From contig CAWFMA010000032.1 of the NCBI GenBank assembly GCA_963816855.1, positions 186,001-250,000 on the forward strand: 64,000 nucleotides of DNA, read 5' to 3'. Position numbers and translations under genes: made by a program. Shown here one piece after another: positions 37,952 through 46,650 of this stretch. The DNA comes from DASTFP01 sp963816855 (GTDB lineage: Bacteria > Verrucomicrobiota > Verrucomicrobiia > Chthoniobacterales > Terrimicrobiaceae). The stretch's first letter is position 1. Each line of letters opens with the position of its first letter. The notes under the pieces were generated by a model that had not been told where the DNA came from, searched no databases, and worked only from the letters and a program-made list of their open reading frames with translations.

Positions 37952-38848
37952 ATGCACGCTTTCAATCCGTCGATGAAGACAAGAAAGCTCCTGATAGCCT
38001 CTTCGCCTTACCTGTTTATCCTGCCATTCGTCATTTTTTGCCTGATCCTCTTGTTTTATCCGGTCATCTACAGCCTGGCGCTCAGCTTCCGGGAAGCCAC
38101 AGTTGAGACGTTTGTCAGTGGAGAAATGCCGTTCAACGGGTTGACTCAGTACCGCGCAGCTCTCGCGGATCCAATTTTCTGGAGGGCTCTGATCAACACG
38201 CTTCTTTTTGCGTTCTTCAGCATTCTTTTTCAATTCACGATCGGCTTTCTTTTGGCGCTGCTGTTTCAGGCGAATTTCCCCCTAAAGAACTTCTGCCTGG
38301 CCGCTCTGCTGATTCCCTGGGTCTCGCCCGTGTTGACGGCCGCGAACATCTTCAAAGGACTTTTCAACGAAGTCGGCCCGATAAACCGGCTCTCCCAGGC
38401 CATCGGGCTGGGGCCTTTCCCGTGGCTCTCCGATCCGCACTATGCACTCCCCGCCACCATCGTGACGAACATCTGGATCGGCTTCCCGTTCAATTTCATA
38501 CTATTGTACGCGGGAATGCGTGGCATTCCGGAAGATGTCTACGAGGCGGCGAAAATTGACGGGGCGAGCTTTTGGGAACGCGTAGCCTACATCACCATGC
38601 CGCTGCTCAAGCCCGTCTCCGTAGCTGTGCTCATGCTGGGAACCATCTATACGGTCAAGGTTTTTGATGTGGTATGGATCATGACCCGTGGCGGACCTGC
38701 CAACGGCACACATCTCTTATCCACTTATGCTTACCAAGTGGGATTCTCGGTGCTGAACTTCGGCGAAGCGGCGGCCATCGCCACCCTTCTGGTCCTGCTC
38801 GTACTTTTGCTTAACCTCGTGCAATTCCTTCTCCAACGAGGCAAATGA
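37952..38848 (+). CDS. Sugar ABC transporter permease, MalF/UgpA type
   Basis: The permease has 298 residues. Its first membrane helix (PYLFILPFVIFCLILLFYPV) is followed by a periplasmic loop and further helices. The EAA motif reads EDVYEAAKIDGASFWERVAY. It should pair with the MalG-type permease just upstream to form the sugar channel. It is part of the GH127 locus. The following gene starts 40 bases later. Family assignment is clear; the substrate is inferred only from the glycosidases on either side (arabinose- or xylose-containing oligosaccharides). Confidence 0.92.
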   Translation: MHAFNPSMKTRKLLIASSPYLFILPFVIFCLILLFYPVIYSLALSFREATVETFVSGEMPFNGLTQYRAALADPIFWRALINTLLFAFFSILFQFTIGFLLALLFQANFPLKNFCLAALLIPWVSPVLTAANIFKGLFNEVGPINRLSQAIGLGPFPWLSDPHYALPATIVTNIWIGFPFNFILLYAGMRGIPEDVYEAAKIDGASFWERVAYITMPLLKPVSVAVLMLGTIYTVKVFDVVWIMTRGGPANGTHLLSTYAYQVGFSVLNFGEAAAIATLLVLLVLLLNLVQFLLQRGK

Positions 38849-38888
38849 TCCCTTTCTTTCCTCAATACGTTCACCCTAAGCTAGCAAA

Positions 38889-40136
38889 ATGAAGACCAAT
38901 ACTACCCTCAGAAAACCCCAGTTCCGCCGCTTCGTGCTGCTCGGTTCCGCTCTTGCGGGTCTCGCACTCGCCAATGCCCGAGCCCAAGTCACCGTGGAAG
39001 TCATCCATTACTTCACCGTGGAAAGTCAGCACGAAGCGCTAAATGAACTGCAGAAGGAATTTGAAGCCGCAAACCCCGATATCAAACTTCGTTTCACCTA
39101 CGTGCCGTTTGGAGAATTGGTCAGCCGTACTCTGCAGATGGCTGCCGTCCGTAAACCGCCGGCCATTTCCGCGATTGACAACCCCGACGTGTTGAGGGTT
39201 GCGAAGGCCGGTATTCTCAAGGATATCTCGGCGGACGTAGCCAAGATCAAAGTCTGGGAGGATATATACCCTGGGCCGAAGGCCGCGGTCACCGAAGGCG
39301 GCAAGGTTTTTGGAATGCCTATCGGCAGCAACAGTCTCGCGCTCTACTACAACAAGAAAATGCTTAGCGAGGCTGGCGTGGCTTCACCGCCGGCGACCTG
39401 GGCCCAACTCACCGAGACCGCCACCAAGACGACCAAGAGCCCGGTCTACGGGATCGCCTTCTCCGCGGTGAATGACGAGCAGGCAACCTGGCAGTGGGAG
39501 CCATTTCTCTGGAGCAACGGCGGGAGCTTGACCGATCTTGGCTCGGAGAAAGCGATCGCGGCGCTCCAGCTCTGGGTTGACTGGGTGAAGAAAGGCGTGG
39601 CCTCCAAGGACGTGGTGAATTGGAATCAAGAAGACGTGCCCAATCAATTCGTCGGCGGGCGAGCGGCCACGATGGTGATGGGACCCTGGCAGCTTTCCAA
39701 CGTCAAGAAGAGCGGCATCGATTTTGGAATCGTCACCATCCCCGTGCCCAAGGAGGGCGAAAAGCCGGTCGTCCCGCTGGGCGGCGAAGTCTGGTGTGTG
39801 CTCAAAGGCGACTCCAAGGTCGAACAGGCAGCGGTAAAATTCGTGGAGTTTACGCAGGAGCCCGAACGGCTGCGCAAGATTTGCGACACCTTCAACTACA
39901 TTTCGTCCATCAAGAGCGTGGCCAAGCAACAGGGTGAAGCCGACTCTCAATTGCTGCCGTTTGTGGACCAAATGGAGACCGCTCGCGCCAGATCTCAGGA
40001 CGGCGGAGCGAAATATCCCGAGATATCCCTGGCGACCCGGACCGCGATTCAGAAAGCCCTTACGGGAGAAGCGAGCGCCGAAGCCGCGTTGAAGGACGCG
40101 GCCGCAAAAATCAAGACCATATTGGAGAAGAAATGA
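38889..40136 (+). CDS. Extracellular sugar-binding protein of ABC transporter
   Basis: The product has 415 residues. A long signal peptide (about 1-32, ending ALANARA-Q) lacks a lipobox Cys, so the protein should be free in the periplasm. The mature part starts VTVEVIHYFTVESQHEALNE and follows the family 1 (MalE/UgpB-like) solute-binding fold, with DIKLRFTYVPFGELVSRTLQ, KVFGMPIGSNSLALYYNKKM and FVGGRAATMVMGPWQL. It delivers sugar to the two permeases upstream. A hairpin with a T-run follows the stop. Confidence 0.93.
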   Translation: MKTNTTLRKPQFRRFVLLGSALAGLALANARAQVTVEVIHYFTVESQHEALNELQKEFEAANPDIKLRFTYVPFGELVSRTLQMAAVRKPPAISAIDNPDVLRVAKAGILKDISADVAKIKVWEDIYPGPKAAVTEGGKVFGMPIGSNSLALYYNKKMLSEAGVASPPATWAQLTETATKTTKSPVYGIAFSAVNDEQATWQWEPFLWSNGGSLTDLGSEKAIAALQLWVDWVKKGVASKDVVNWNQEDVPNQFVGGRAATMVMGPWQLSNVKKSGIDFGIVTIPVPKEGEKPVVPLGGEVWCVLKGDSKVEQAAVKFVEFTQEPERLRKICDTFNYISSIKSVAKQQGEADSQLLPFVDQMETARARSQDGGAKYPEISLATRTAIQKALTGEASAEAALKDAAAKIKTILEKK

Positions 40137-40145
40137 GGAGGAACT

Positions 40146-40169
40146 AGGAGAACTTTCTCCTGCCTTTTT
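40146..40169 (+). terminator. Intrinsic terminator-like hairpin after the binding-protein gene
   Basis: AGGAGA (40146-40151) and TCTCCT (40156-40161) form a 6-bp stem with an ACTT loop, followed by GCC and five T. It lies 10 bases after the binding-protein stop. The stem is short, so it may attenuate rather than stop transcription into the GH31 gene. Confidence 0.5.
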
Positions 40170-40197
40170 CGGCTCTCGGTAAGTCAGAAGCAAAGTA

Positions 40198-40220
40198 TGC
40201 GCCGCCGCTTTGGCGGCGCA
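40198..40220. terminator. Strong GC hairpin between binding protein and GH31
   Basis: A perfect 9-bp stem, TGCGCCGCC (40198-40206) paired with GGCGGCGCA (40212-40220), closes a GCTTT loop and is followed by ATTTCT. It has no real T-run, so it may be an mRNA-stability or partial-terminator element. It shows that the GH31 start must lie beyond it, at the ATG at 40237. Confidence 0.5.
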
Positions 40221-40236
40221 ATTTCTCGCCCTTCCC

Positions 40237-42283
40237 ATGTTCCATTCGAAGAATTGTTCGCTGGTTCGCGAATACGCAAACGAGAAGCTAGTTATCGAAG
40301 CGTGGGGCAACGACAGCCTGCGCGTCCGCGCCACGATGCAGCCGGACCTCGAAGATCACGACTGGGCTCTCCTTCCCAGAGAGAGCGGCACCAAGCCGGA
40401 AATCTCCATCCGAAACGACGGATCGTCCTCGATTCACAACGGCCGGATCACGCGCACGGATTGACCCCCGAGGACAAATCGCCTTTCTCAACCAAAAGGG
40501 TGAAATCCTGTTGGAGGAGTTCATGCGCGTCAGACTCGGCAACATGGAGTCCGGCGATGGCCAGATTGATAAAGCCGCGGTCACATACTTCAACAGCGCT
40601 CTTTGCATTCATCCTCGCGAATTCAAACCCATCGTGGGTGGAGACTACGCGCTAACGGTACGCTTCGAATCGCGCCCCGAAGAGAAGCTCTTCGGAATGG
40701 GCCAGTACCAACATGGCTTCCTCAACCAGAAAAATTGCGTGCTGGAGTTGGCGCAACGGAACTCGCAAGCTTCGGTTCCTTTCGCTCTCTCGGACCGCGG
40801 ATACGGCTTTCTTTGGAACAACCCGGCGATTGGCAGGGTGTCGTTCGGAAAGAATTGCACCGAGTGGTTCGCTGCGTCCACCAAGCAAATGGACTACTGG
40901 ATTACCGCGGGGGACGAGCCCGCCGCGATCCTCGCGAATTACGCCCAAGTGGCGGGGACGGTACCGATAATGCCGGAATATGGCTTGGGTCTTTGGCAAA
41001 GCAAACTGCGCTACCAGACCCAGGATGAGCTTCTTGCCGTAGCGCGCGAATATAAGCGACGCGGCCTGCCCATCGACGTGATCGTGGCGGATTTCTTTCA
41101 CTGGCCGATGCAGGGCGAATACAAATTCGATCCCGATTACTGGCCCGAGCCCGCGGGGATGATCGCGGAACTCGAAGGGATGGGCATCAAGCTGATGGTG
41201 TCGGTCTGGCCGACCATCGACCGGAATTCGTCCCAGTTTGCCGAGATGCGCGAGAAGGGACTTCTCGTGAGGACCGAGCGCGGCGTTGTGACGACGATGG
41301 AGTTTCTCGGCGACACGGTATTCTACGACCCCACCAACCCGGGAGCGCGGGAACACGTGTGGAATCTGATCAAACGAAACTACTACGATCACGGAGTCCG
41401 AATTTTCTGGCTCGATGAAGCGGAACCGGAGTACGCAGTCTACGACTTCGACCACTACCGCTACTACCTCGGTCCGAACCTGCAGGTCGGCAACATCTAC
41501 CCGCTGAAGTATGCGCAGGGATTCTACGAAGGGATGGCCGGCGAGGGACAAGAGAATATCGTCAACCTCCTGCGGTGCGCGTGGGCCGGAAGCCAGCGAT
41601 ATGGCGCTCTCGTCTGGTCGGGTGATATCGACTCAAGCTTCGAATCGCTGCGCAATCAGCTGGCAGCGGGTCTCAATATGGGGCTGGCGGGCATTCCGTG
41701 GTGGACCACGGATATCGGGGGATTTCACGGCGGAGTGAACAGCGACCCATCCTTTCGCGAGTGCTTGGTCCGGTGGTTTCAGTTCGCCACGTTTTCGCCC
41801 GTGCTGCGAATGCACGGTGATCGCGAACCGCACAGCAAGCCGCTGTCCGGAACCGGCGGAGGGAAATGCGTCAGCGGCGCGCCGAACGAACTATGGAGCT
41901 TCGGTGAAGAGGCCTACGTGATCCTCGAAAAATACCTGCGCCTGCGCGAGTGGATGCGCCCTTACGTGCGCGGCCTTATGTCCGCTGCTCACACGCGCGG
42001 TGCTCCGATCATTCGTCCCTTGTTCTATGACTTTCCCGAAGATTGCAAGGCGTGGACCGTTGAGGATGCCTACATGTTCGGCCCGGACGTGCTCGTTGCC
42101 CCTGTCTTATTTGAAGGACAGCGTGTCCGCGACGTTTATCTGCCCCACGGCACCCGTTGGATCAGCCAGGGCACGGGAAAGATCTTCGACGGCGGCCAAG
42201 TCGTCAGCGAAGCCGCCCCACTCGATCATTTGCCCGTCTTTTTCCGGGAGAACGGAGCCTTGAAAGCGGAAAACAAGAATTAG
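40237..42283 (+). pseudogene. GH31 alpha-glycosidase (alpha-xylosidase-like), one frameshift near 40465
   Basis: The N-terminal frame starts MFHSKNCSLVREYANEKLVI and reaches RITRTD followed by TGA at 40462-40464. One base later another frame continues IDPRGQIAFLNQKGEILLEE and runs uninterrupted to 42283. Joined, they give a GH31 enzyme of about 680 residues with N-terminal beta-sandwich, catalytic barrel and C-terminal beta domains. The nucleophile Asp is in IFWLDEAEPEY (codon 41414-41416) and the acid/base Asp in ALVWSGDIDSSFESL. No signal peptide is present. An extra base beside a run of five C could be a real mutation or a sequence error. The barrel is otherwise intact. Confidence 0.85.
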
Positions 42284-42302
42284 GCAACGCGGAAGCTAAG
42301 TA

Positions 42303-43760
42303 GTCGCCCCTGAAAAAGTCAGCGGAGCAAGCAAACAAGCTGGTTTGCGGGTGGAGAGGTTGAGAAGATATCGACCGTGAAAGGAGGGTTTTGAACCAAA
42401 ACCCGGTCGAAAACGCGCAGATGTTAAAGAAGCGAAAGCCAAACAGGCAGACCTCGTTTTTGATGCCGACGCTTAATGAGCAATGTGATCCACGGCACCC
42501 CTTGAGAAAGCTGGGAGAACGAATTCCGTGGTCGGATTTTGAAGAGGCTTTTGGGGAATATTACAGCGAGGACGGTCGTCCGGCCAAGCCGGTGAGGCTG
42601 ATGGTGGGGTTACTCTTGCTCAAGCAGATGTATGACCAGAGCGACGAGGACGTGGTGGAGCGGCGGGTGGAAAATCCCTATTGGCAACAATTTGGCGGGA
42701 TGAGCGATTTTCAATGGGAACTGCCCTGCGATCCGAGCGATCTGGTCTACTTCCGGCAGCGGATCGGCGAGCAAGGGGTAGCATTAATCCTCGCCGTCTC
42801 GGCCCAGATGCATGGAGAGCGAGCCAAAGAGAGCGAAGTGGTCGTCGACAGCACCGTACAGGAGAAGAACGTGACCTATCCGCTGGACACCAAACAGTAT
42901 CGAAAGATCATTATGCGGTGCTGGAAGCTTGACGATAAGAGCGGAGTGCGTCTGAGGCGACGCTACCGCAAAGAAGTTCGCGCTTGCATCATGGCGCAGC
43001 GTTTGCGCAAGGATCCGCGCAAGCGAAAGGCAGCACGCCGAGGCCACAGAAGGCTGCGCCCCATCGCGGGAGCCTTAATCCGCGAGCTGGAGCGAAAGCT
43101 GCCCGCCGCCCTCCGAGAAGAACAAAGAGAGAATTTCAGCCTTTGCCGCCGGGTCCTGGCCCAAAAGCCGCATGATACCGATAAGATTTACTCTTTGCAC
43201 GAGCCGCACATCTACTGCGTGGCCAAGGGCAAGGAGCACAAGAAATATGAATTTGGAACCAAAGCCTCACTGGCGATGACCAAAACCCACGGCGTCATTG
43301 TGGCAGCCGTAGCCCATGAAAAGAACCTCTACGATGCTCACGCTCTGCCTGAAGTCCTCGACCAGGCTGAGGCCATTACCGACACCCGAGCCGCTCGCGC
43401 CATCGTGGATCGCGGCTACCGGGGCAGAAAATGTGTTGATGGCACTGCGATCCTGGTGCCAGGAAGAGCTCCCAGCGGACAATCCCGAGCAAAGAGCGCG
43501 GCGATGCGAAAGCGCTTTCGCCGCCGAGCGGCTATTGAACCCCTGCTTGGTCATCTTAAGCATGACTTTCGGCTCTTGCGCTGCTTCCTCAAAGGCTTCC
43601 AAGGCGATCAACTCAATCTGATGCTGGCCGCCGCGGCCTGGAACTTCCGCAAATGGATGCGGCTGTTCATCCTTTTTTGGCTTCGCTTCCTCTGCTCGCT
43701 CTCGACCCGAAACTTCTGCCTCCCCTCACAAAGCATCACCTGAGATTTTTCAGGCCCGAC
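42303..43760. mobile_element. Complete IS5-type insertion sequence
   Basis: The left end GTCGCCCCTGAAAAA (42303-42317) matches the inverted right end, which reads GTCGGGCCTGAAAAA on the other strand (43746-43760). After that both ends continue with a related CAG-containing stretch. Both ends are flanked outward by TA (42301-42302 and 43761-43762), which may be the target duplication or part of the ends. The single transposase gene fills the element, and the right repeat overlaps its stop. It inserted 19 bases beyond the GH31 stop, separating the sugar locus from the type III PKS operon. Confidence 0.8.
42391..43743 (+). CDS. IS5-family DDE transposase
   Basis: The transposase has 450 residues and appears intact. 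An N-terminal DUF772-like domain (RPAKPVRLMVGLLLLKQMYD; VERRVENPYWQQFGG) is followed by the RNase H-like DDE domain: Asp in VVVDSTVQEKNVTYP, Asp in ARAIVDRGYRGRK, and Glu in RRRAAIEPLLGHLKHDFRLL. The latter carries the YREK-like signature in modified form. The Arg-rich middle (about 185-230) probably contacts DNA. The gene has an AAGGAGG-type ribosome site about 10 bases upstream. A TTG at 42391 is the apparent start. Confidence 0.92.
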   Translation: MNQNPVENAQMLKKRKPNRQTSFLMPTLNEQCDPRHPLRKLGERIPWSDFEEAFGEYYSEDGRPAKPVRLMVGLLLLKQMYDQSDEDVVERRVENPYWQQFGGMSDFQWELPCDPSDLVYFRQRIGEQGVALILAVSAQMHGERAKESEVVVDSTVQEKNVTYPLDTKQYRKIIMRCWKLDDKSGVRLRRRYRKEVRACIMAQRLRKDPRKRKAARRGHRRLRPIAGALIRELERKLPAALREEQRENFSLCRRVLAQKPHDTDKIYSLHEPHIYCVAKGKEHKKYEFGTKASLAMTKTHGVIVAAVAHEKNLYDAHALPEVLDQAEAITDTRAARAIVDRGYRGRKCVDGTAILVPGRAPSGQSRAKSAAMRKRFRRRAAIEPLLGHLKHDFRLLRCFLKGFQGDQLNLMLAAAAWNFRKWMRLFILFWLRFLCSLSTRNFCLPSQSIT

Positions 43761-43922
43761 TAGGTACCTTGTGGCGCTGCGAGCGTCGCGCTGTACGAGC
43801 CCGCCCCGCGGGGGCATCCGCCACTCACGATTGCCCGCTTGTTTCTCCGGTTCACGATCGGTCAACGAGAGTCACGAATGGCCGATGGCTGCCGGCTAGG
43901 AAGAGATTTCCGGCGCGGGTTT

Positions 43923-44945
43923 TTATGCGCGGGTCAGTTCGCACGAGTGCGCGGCAAAGCCAGCCCCAAACGAAGTCAGCCAAAGGAGTCCGTCTCCGTT
44001 GGCCTTCGACAATCGCTCTTCCAGCGCACAAAGGACCGACGGGCTGCTCAAGTTCCCGTATTTGCGAAATGTCTCTCTGGTTTCCGCAAGCGAATATCCC
44101 GGCAACCTCTCTTCAAGAGCGTCGATCACATCCTTTCCGCCGGCATGGGCAATGACTTGATCCGGTTTACAGCTGCATAAGGAAAAGAGAACCTCGACCG
44201 ACTCCGCGGCCACTTGAGGCACGGCCCGATGAAGCTGGTTCTTCAATCTTCCGCCCGCGTTCACGAAGCGAATCTTTTCTCTCTCGTCGGGCCGATGAAG
44301 CGACCGAAAGTTGGCAGCCTTCCATTGGCCGCCCCTATTGATGCTTCGCCAAAGCGCGGCGGAAGCGCCGTCTCCGAAAAGGCACGCGCTAACGATCACT
44401 CCCGCGTCATCATCGAGATAAAACGCCGCCGAGCATATCTCAACGGCGACGGTGGCGACGGTCGCATCAGGATGCGCGGCGAGAAAGCAGGATGCCGCGT
44501 GCATGGTTGGCAGTGCCGCGCCACAGCCAAGTCCTGTCAGATCGTTGAGGTAAGCATCGGGCCGCACGCCAATTTGCTCCGCAAGGTGACTGGAAACTCC
44601 CGGACAGAGGTAACCGGTGCAAGTGCACACGAAGAGGGCATCGATCTCCCGGGGCGCCAAGCCCGCAGAACCGCAGGCCTTTTCCAGCGCTCTCGCCGCC
44701 AGCATCGGAGCATAGCGTTCGAACTCCCTGTTAAGGTATTCGGCATCTGCGGAAAACATTCCGTCGGTCGAAATAGCGAAATGGCGGGTTTCGATACCGG
44801 AAGAACCCAGAAGAACCGTCTCCAGAATCTTTGCTGAACGGCGGCTTAGCGATGTCAGGAACGGACTCGACCTGGCAATCTGCCAGCATTCGCCTTGTGT
44901 GTAACGCGCCTCGGGAAAAGCGCTTGCCAGAGCTTGCAGATACAT
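43923..44945 (-). CDS. Type III polyketide synthase (chalcone-synthase-like)
   Basis: The protein has 340 residues with the thiolase fold and the full catalytic triad: Cys141 in LTGLGCGAALP, His267 in VIAHAGGKDV, and Asn298 in YGNLSSPS. The GFGAG-type loop near the C terminus reads SFGAGFA. It should condense malonyl-CoA onto an acyl starter to give a pyrone, resorcinol or polyhydroxy-aromatic product; the product cannot be read from sequence. It is the last of three minus-strand genes, starting three bases after the repaired end of the FAD oxidoreductase. It is probably co-expressed with that gene and the methyltransferase as tailoring enzymes. Confidence 0.93.
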   Translation of the reverse strand: MYLQALASAFPEARYTQGECWQIARSSPFLTSLSRRSAKILETVLLGSSGIETRHFAISTDGMFSADAEYLNREFERYAPMLAARALEKACGSAGLAPREIDALFVCTCTGYLCPGVSSHLAEQIGVRPDAYLNDLTGLGCGAALPTMHAASCFLAAHPDATVATVAVEICSAAFYLDDDAGVIVSACLFGDGASAALWRSINRGGQWKAANFRSLHRPDEREKIRFVNAGGRLKNQLHRAVPQVAAESVEVLFSLCSCKPDQVIAHAGGKDVIDALEERLPGYSLAETRETFRKYGNLSSPSVLCALEERLSKANGDGLLWLTSFGAGFAAHSCELTRA

Positions 44946-44948
44946 GTC

Positions 44949-45990
44949 TTAGCGCAAGACGCGGAAGCAGCTTTCAAACGGCAGAAGCCCGGAACGAGAC
45001 ACGACCGTGAAGAACGCTTGTCCGGCGTGCGTCGTCAAGAACGGATGCATAAGTCGCGCCCAGAACATCCGTCCGCCGAAAAGGCGCTCCTGGCGCTCAC
45101 GAAGCCGGCGAATTGTCTCCTGCCACGCTGGTCTTTCCCGCGTGCCAATCTCGCAGGAGCTCCGTGGCCAGCTCCGCCGATTCGAAAGCCATCGACATCC
45201 CGTTGCCGGTGAAGGGAGGGATCATCCCCCACGCGTCCCCAAGGGCGGCAATCCCTTCCTGAAATTTCTGCCTGCCAAGGCGAAAGCCAGCTACCCCAAG
45301 AAAGGACTTCTCGTCGGCCCGCGCCGAGGAGATTCGGCCGGCCAGATCCCTGAGGCCACCCGCGCGGAGATACTTCTCGAAAATCTCGATTCCTTTTCCG
45401 GAATGGCCGGGCTCCAGGCGGAAAAGGCCGCAGACGTTGATCTTCCCCTGCTCCACCCTCCCCAAGCCCACGTATCCATTTGACGCAAGATGCATCTCAA
45501 GATCGGCCACCAGTTCAAGCCCGAGCAAGTGACACTTCAAACCGATCCAGTGTCCTTTCTCCGGCGTTTTTCCGGCGCACCAGACCAGGCCATCCTTCTG
45601 GCTGGGCCTCTCTCTCGAGCGCTCGCGAAGCAATCCCCCAACTTCGCGAAATTTCTTTGAGAGCCGTTCATCCAAAGCGAATCGCGAGATTCCCAGCCCC
45701 TCCGGCAGTTCGGCCTCGAGGATTCTGCGGCCCCGGAAGAACCAGGCGGTCGAGCGATGCTTGGTCGCATCGTCGAAGAGATCTTCGATTCCCAACGCGC
45801 GCAACGTTCCCGGCGAGGTGCCGCAGATGAATTCACCGCAGACGCGATGCCGGGGATAGATGCCCGCTTCATGCAAAATTACGGATATACCCCTTCTCTG
45901 CAGCCCGATCCCCAGAGAAAGACCGCTCAGGCCGCCGCCGACGATGGTGACTACCCTCTCCATGCCAGTAGGCGCAAGGAACCCCGCCAA
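44949..45990 (-). pseudogene. FAD-dependent oxidoreductase (geranylgeranyl-reductase-like) with C-terminal frameshift
   Basis: The N-terminal dinucleotide-binding motif VVTIVGGGLSGLSLGIGLQR lies at about residues 12-31. A conserved middle GIAALGDAWGMIPPFTGNGM followed by SMAFESAELATELL contains the second FAD motif (GD...P), as in the geranylgeranyl-reductase/squalene-epoxidase-like family. The frame then stops at 45097. The family-typical C terminus WQETIRRLRERQERLFGGRM, then FWARLMHPFL and on to RSGLLPFESCFRVLR, is present one frame over and ends at a TAA at 44949-44951, just before the PKS start. A single indel near 45140 is implied. The likely start is the Met at 45963, or the one at 45990 overlapping the methyltransferase. 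Confidence 0.8.
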
Positions 45991-46613
45991 TCCACAGACT
46001 CTTCAACGTGCCAGCGTTCCAATCCGAGCAATCGCCGCAACTCTCCGGAGACGAACCCCGCGTCGATGCTGACGGGCAGATCATGCCGGGTGACTTCGCC
46101 GCACCAAGGCCGCATAAGAAGCCCCAGGAAATGGGCGAACCGCACCCGCCAAGGCTCGCAAAAGCACAGGACCCGGCATTTCGACAGCATCCTGCCAAGC
46201 TCCATGAGCGTCTCGGTGGGAAAATGGTGTAAGATCATGACGCCCAACAAGACCTCGCCGACCGAGTTCGGCAGGTGCTCGAAAAGGTTTCCTTGCTTCC
46301 AAAAGATCGACCCGGGCAGCCGGGGCGGTCGTGACGAAAGATCGAAACCGGTCACCGTCGCCCCCGGGAACCAGGATGAAACTTTTCGGCACAACCGGCC
46401 ATCGCCGGCGCCGATTTCGAGGAACCTCGGCCCGCCCGCCGTGTCCGGCCTCTCGTATTTCCTCATCGCCCGTCGCAATGCGTGCTTCACCCAAAAGTGA
46501 TTCCCCATGAACGCATTGATGGTCCGGAGATCCCGTCGCGCGCGTCGGGCACGAGGGTCGTCGGCCGGCAGGCCGTCAAGGATCTCCGGAGCCACGACTC
46601 TGCCTATTGCCAT
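45951..46613 (-). CDS. Class I SAM-dependent methyltransferase of the PKS cluster
   Basis: The SAM-binding motif I is RFLEIGAGDGRLCRKVSSWF, followed by GATVTGFDLSSRPP and LLGVMILHHFPTETLMELGR, a standard class I methyltransferase core. I place the start at the ATG at 46613 (MAIGRVVAPEILDG). The longer frame from 46676 would overlap the start of the divergent cysteine desulfurase. The end overlaps the start region of the FAD oxidoreductase. As first gene of the three-gene operon it probably O- or C-methylates the polyketide. The substrate is inferred from context only. Confidence 0.85.
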   Translation of the reverse strand: MAIGRVVAPEILDGLPADDPRARRARRDLRTINAFMGNHFWVKHALRRAMRKYERPDTAGGPRFLEIGAGDGRLCRKVSSWFPGATVTGFDLSSRPPRLPGSIFWKQGNLFEHLPNSVGEVLLGVMILHHFPTETLMELGRMLSKCRVLCFCEPWRVRFAHFLGLLMRPWCGEVTRHDLPVSIDAGFVSGELRRLLGLERWHVEESVDWRGSLRLLAWRG

Positions 46614-46650
46614 ATTTGCACACGCCGCATAAAATGAACTATTCGCCCGA

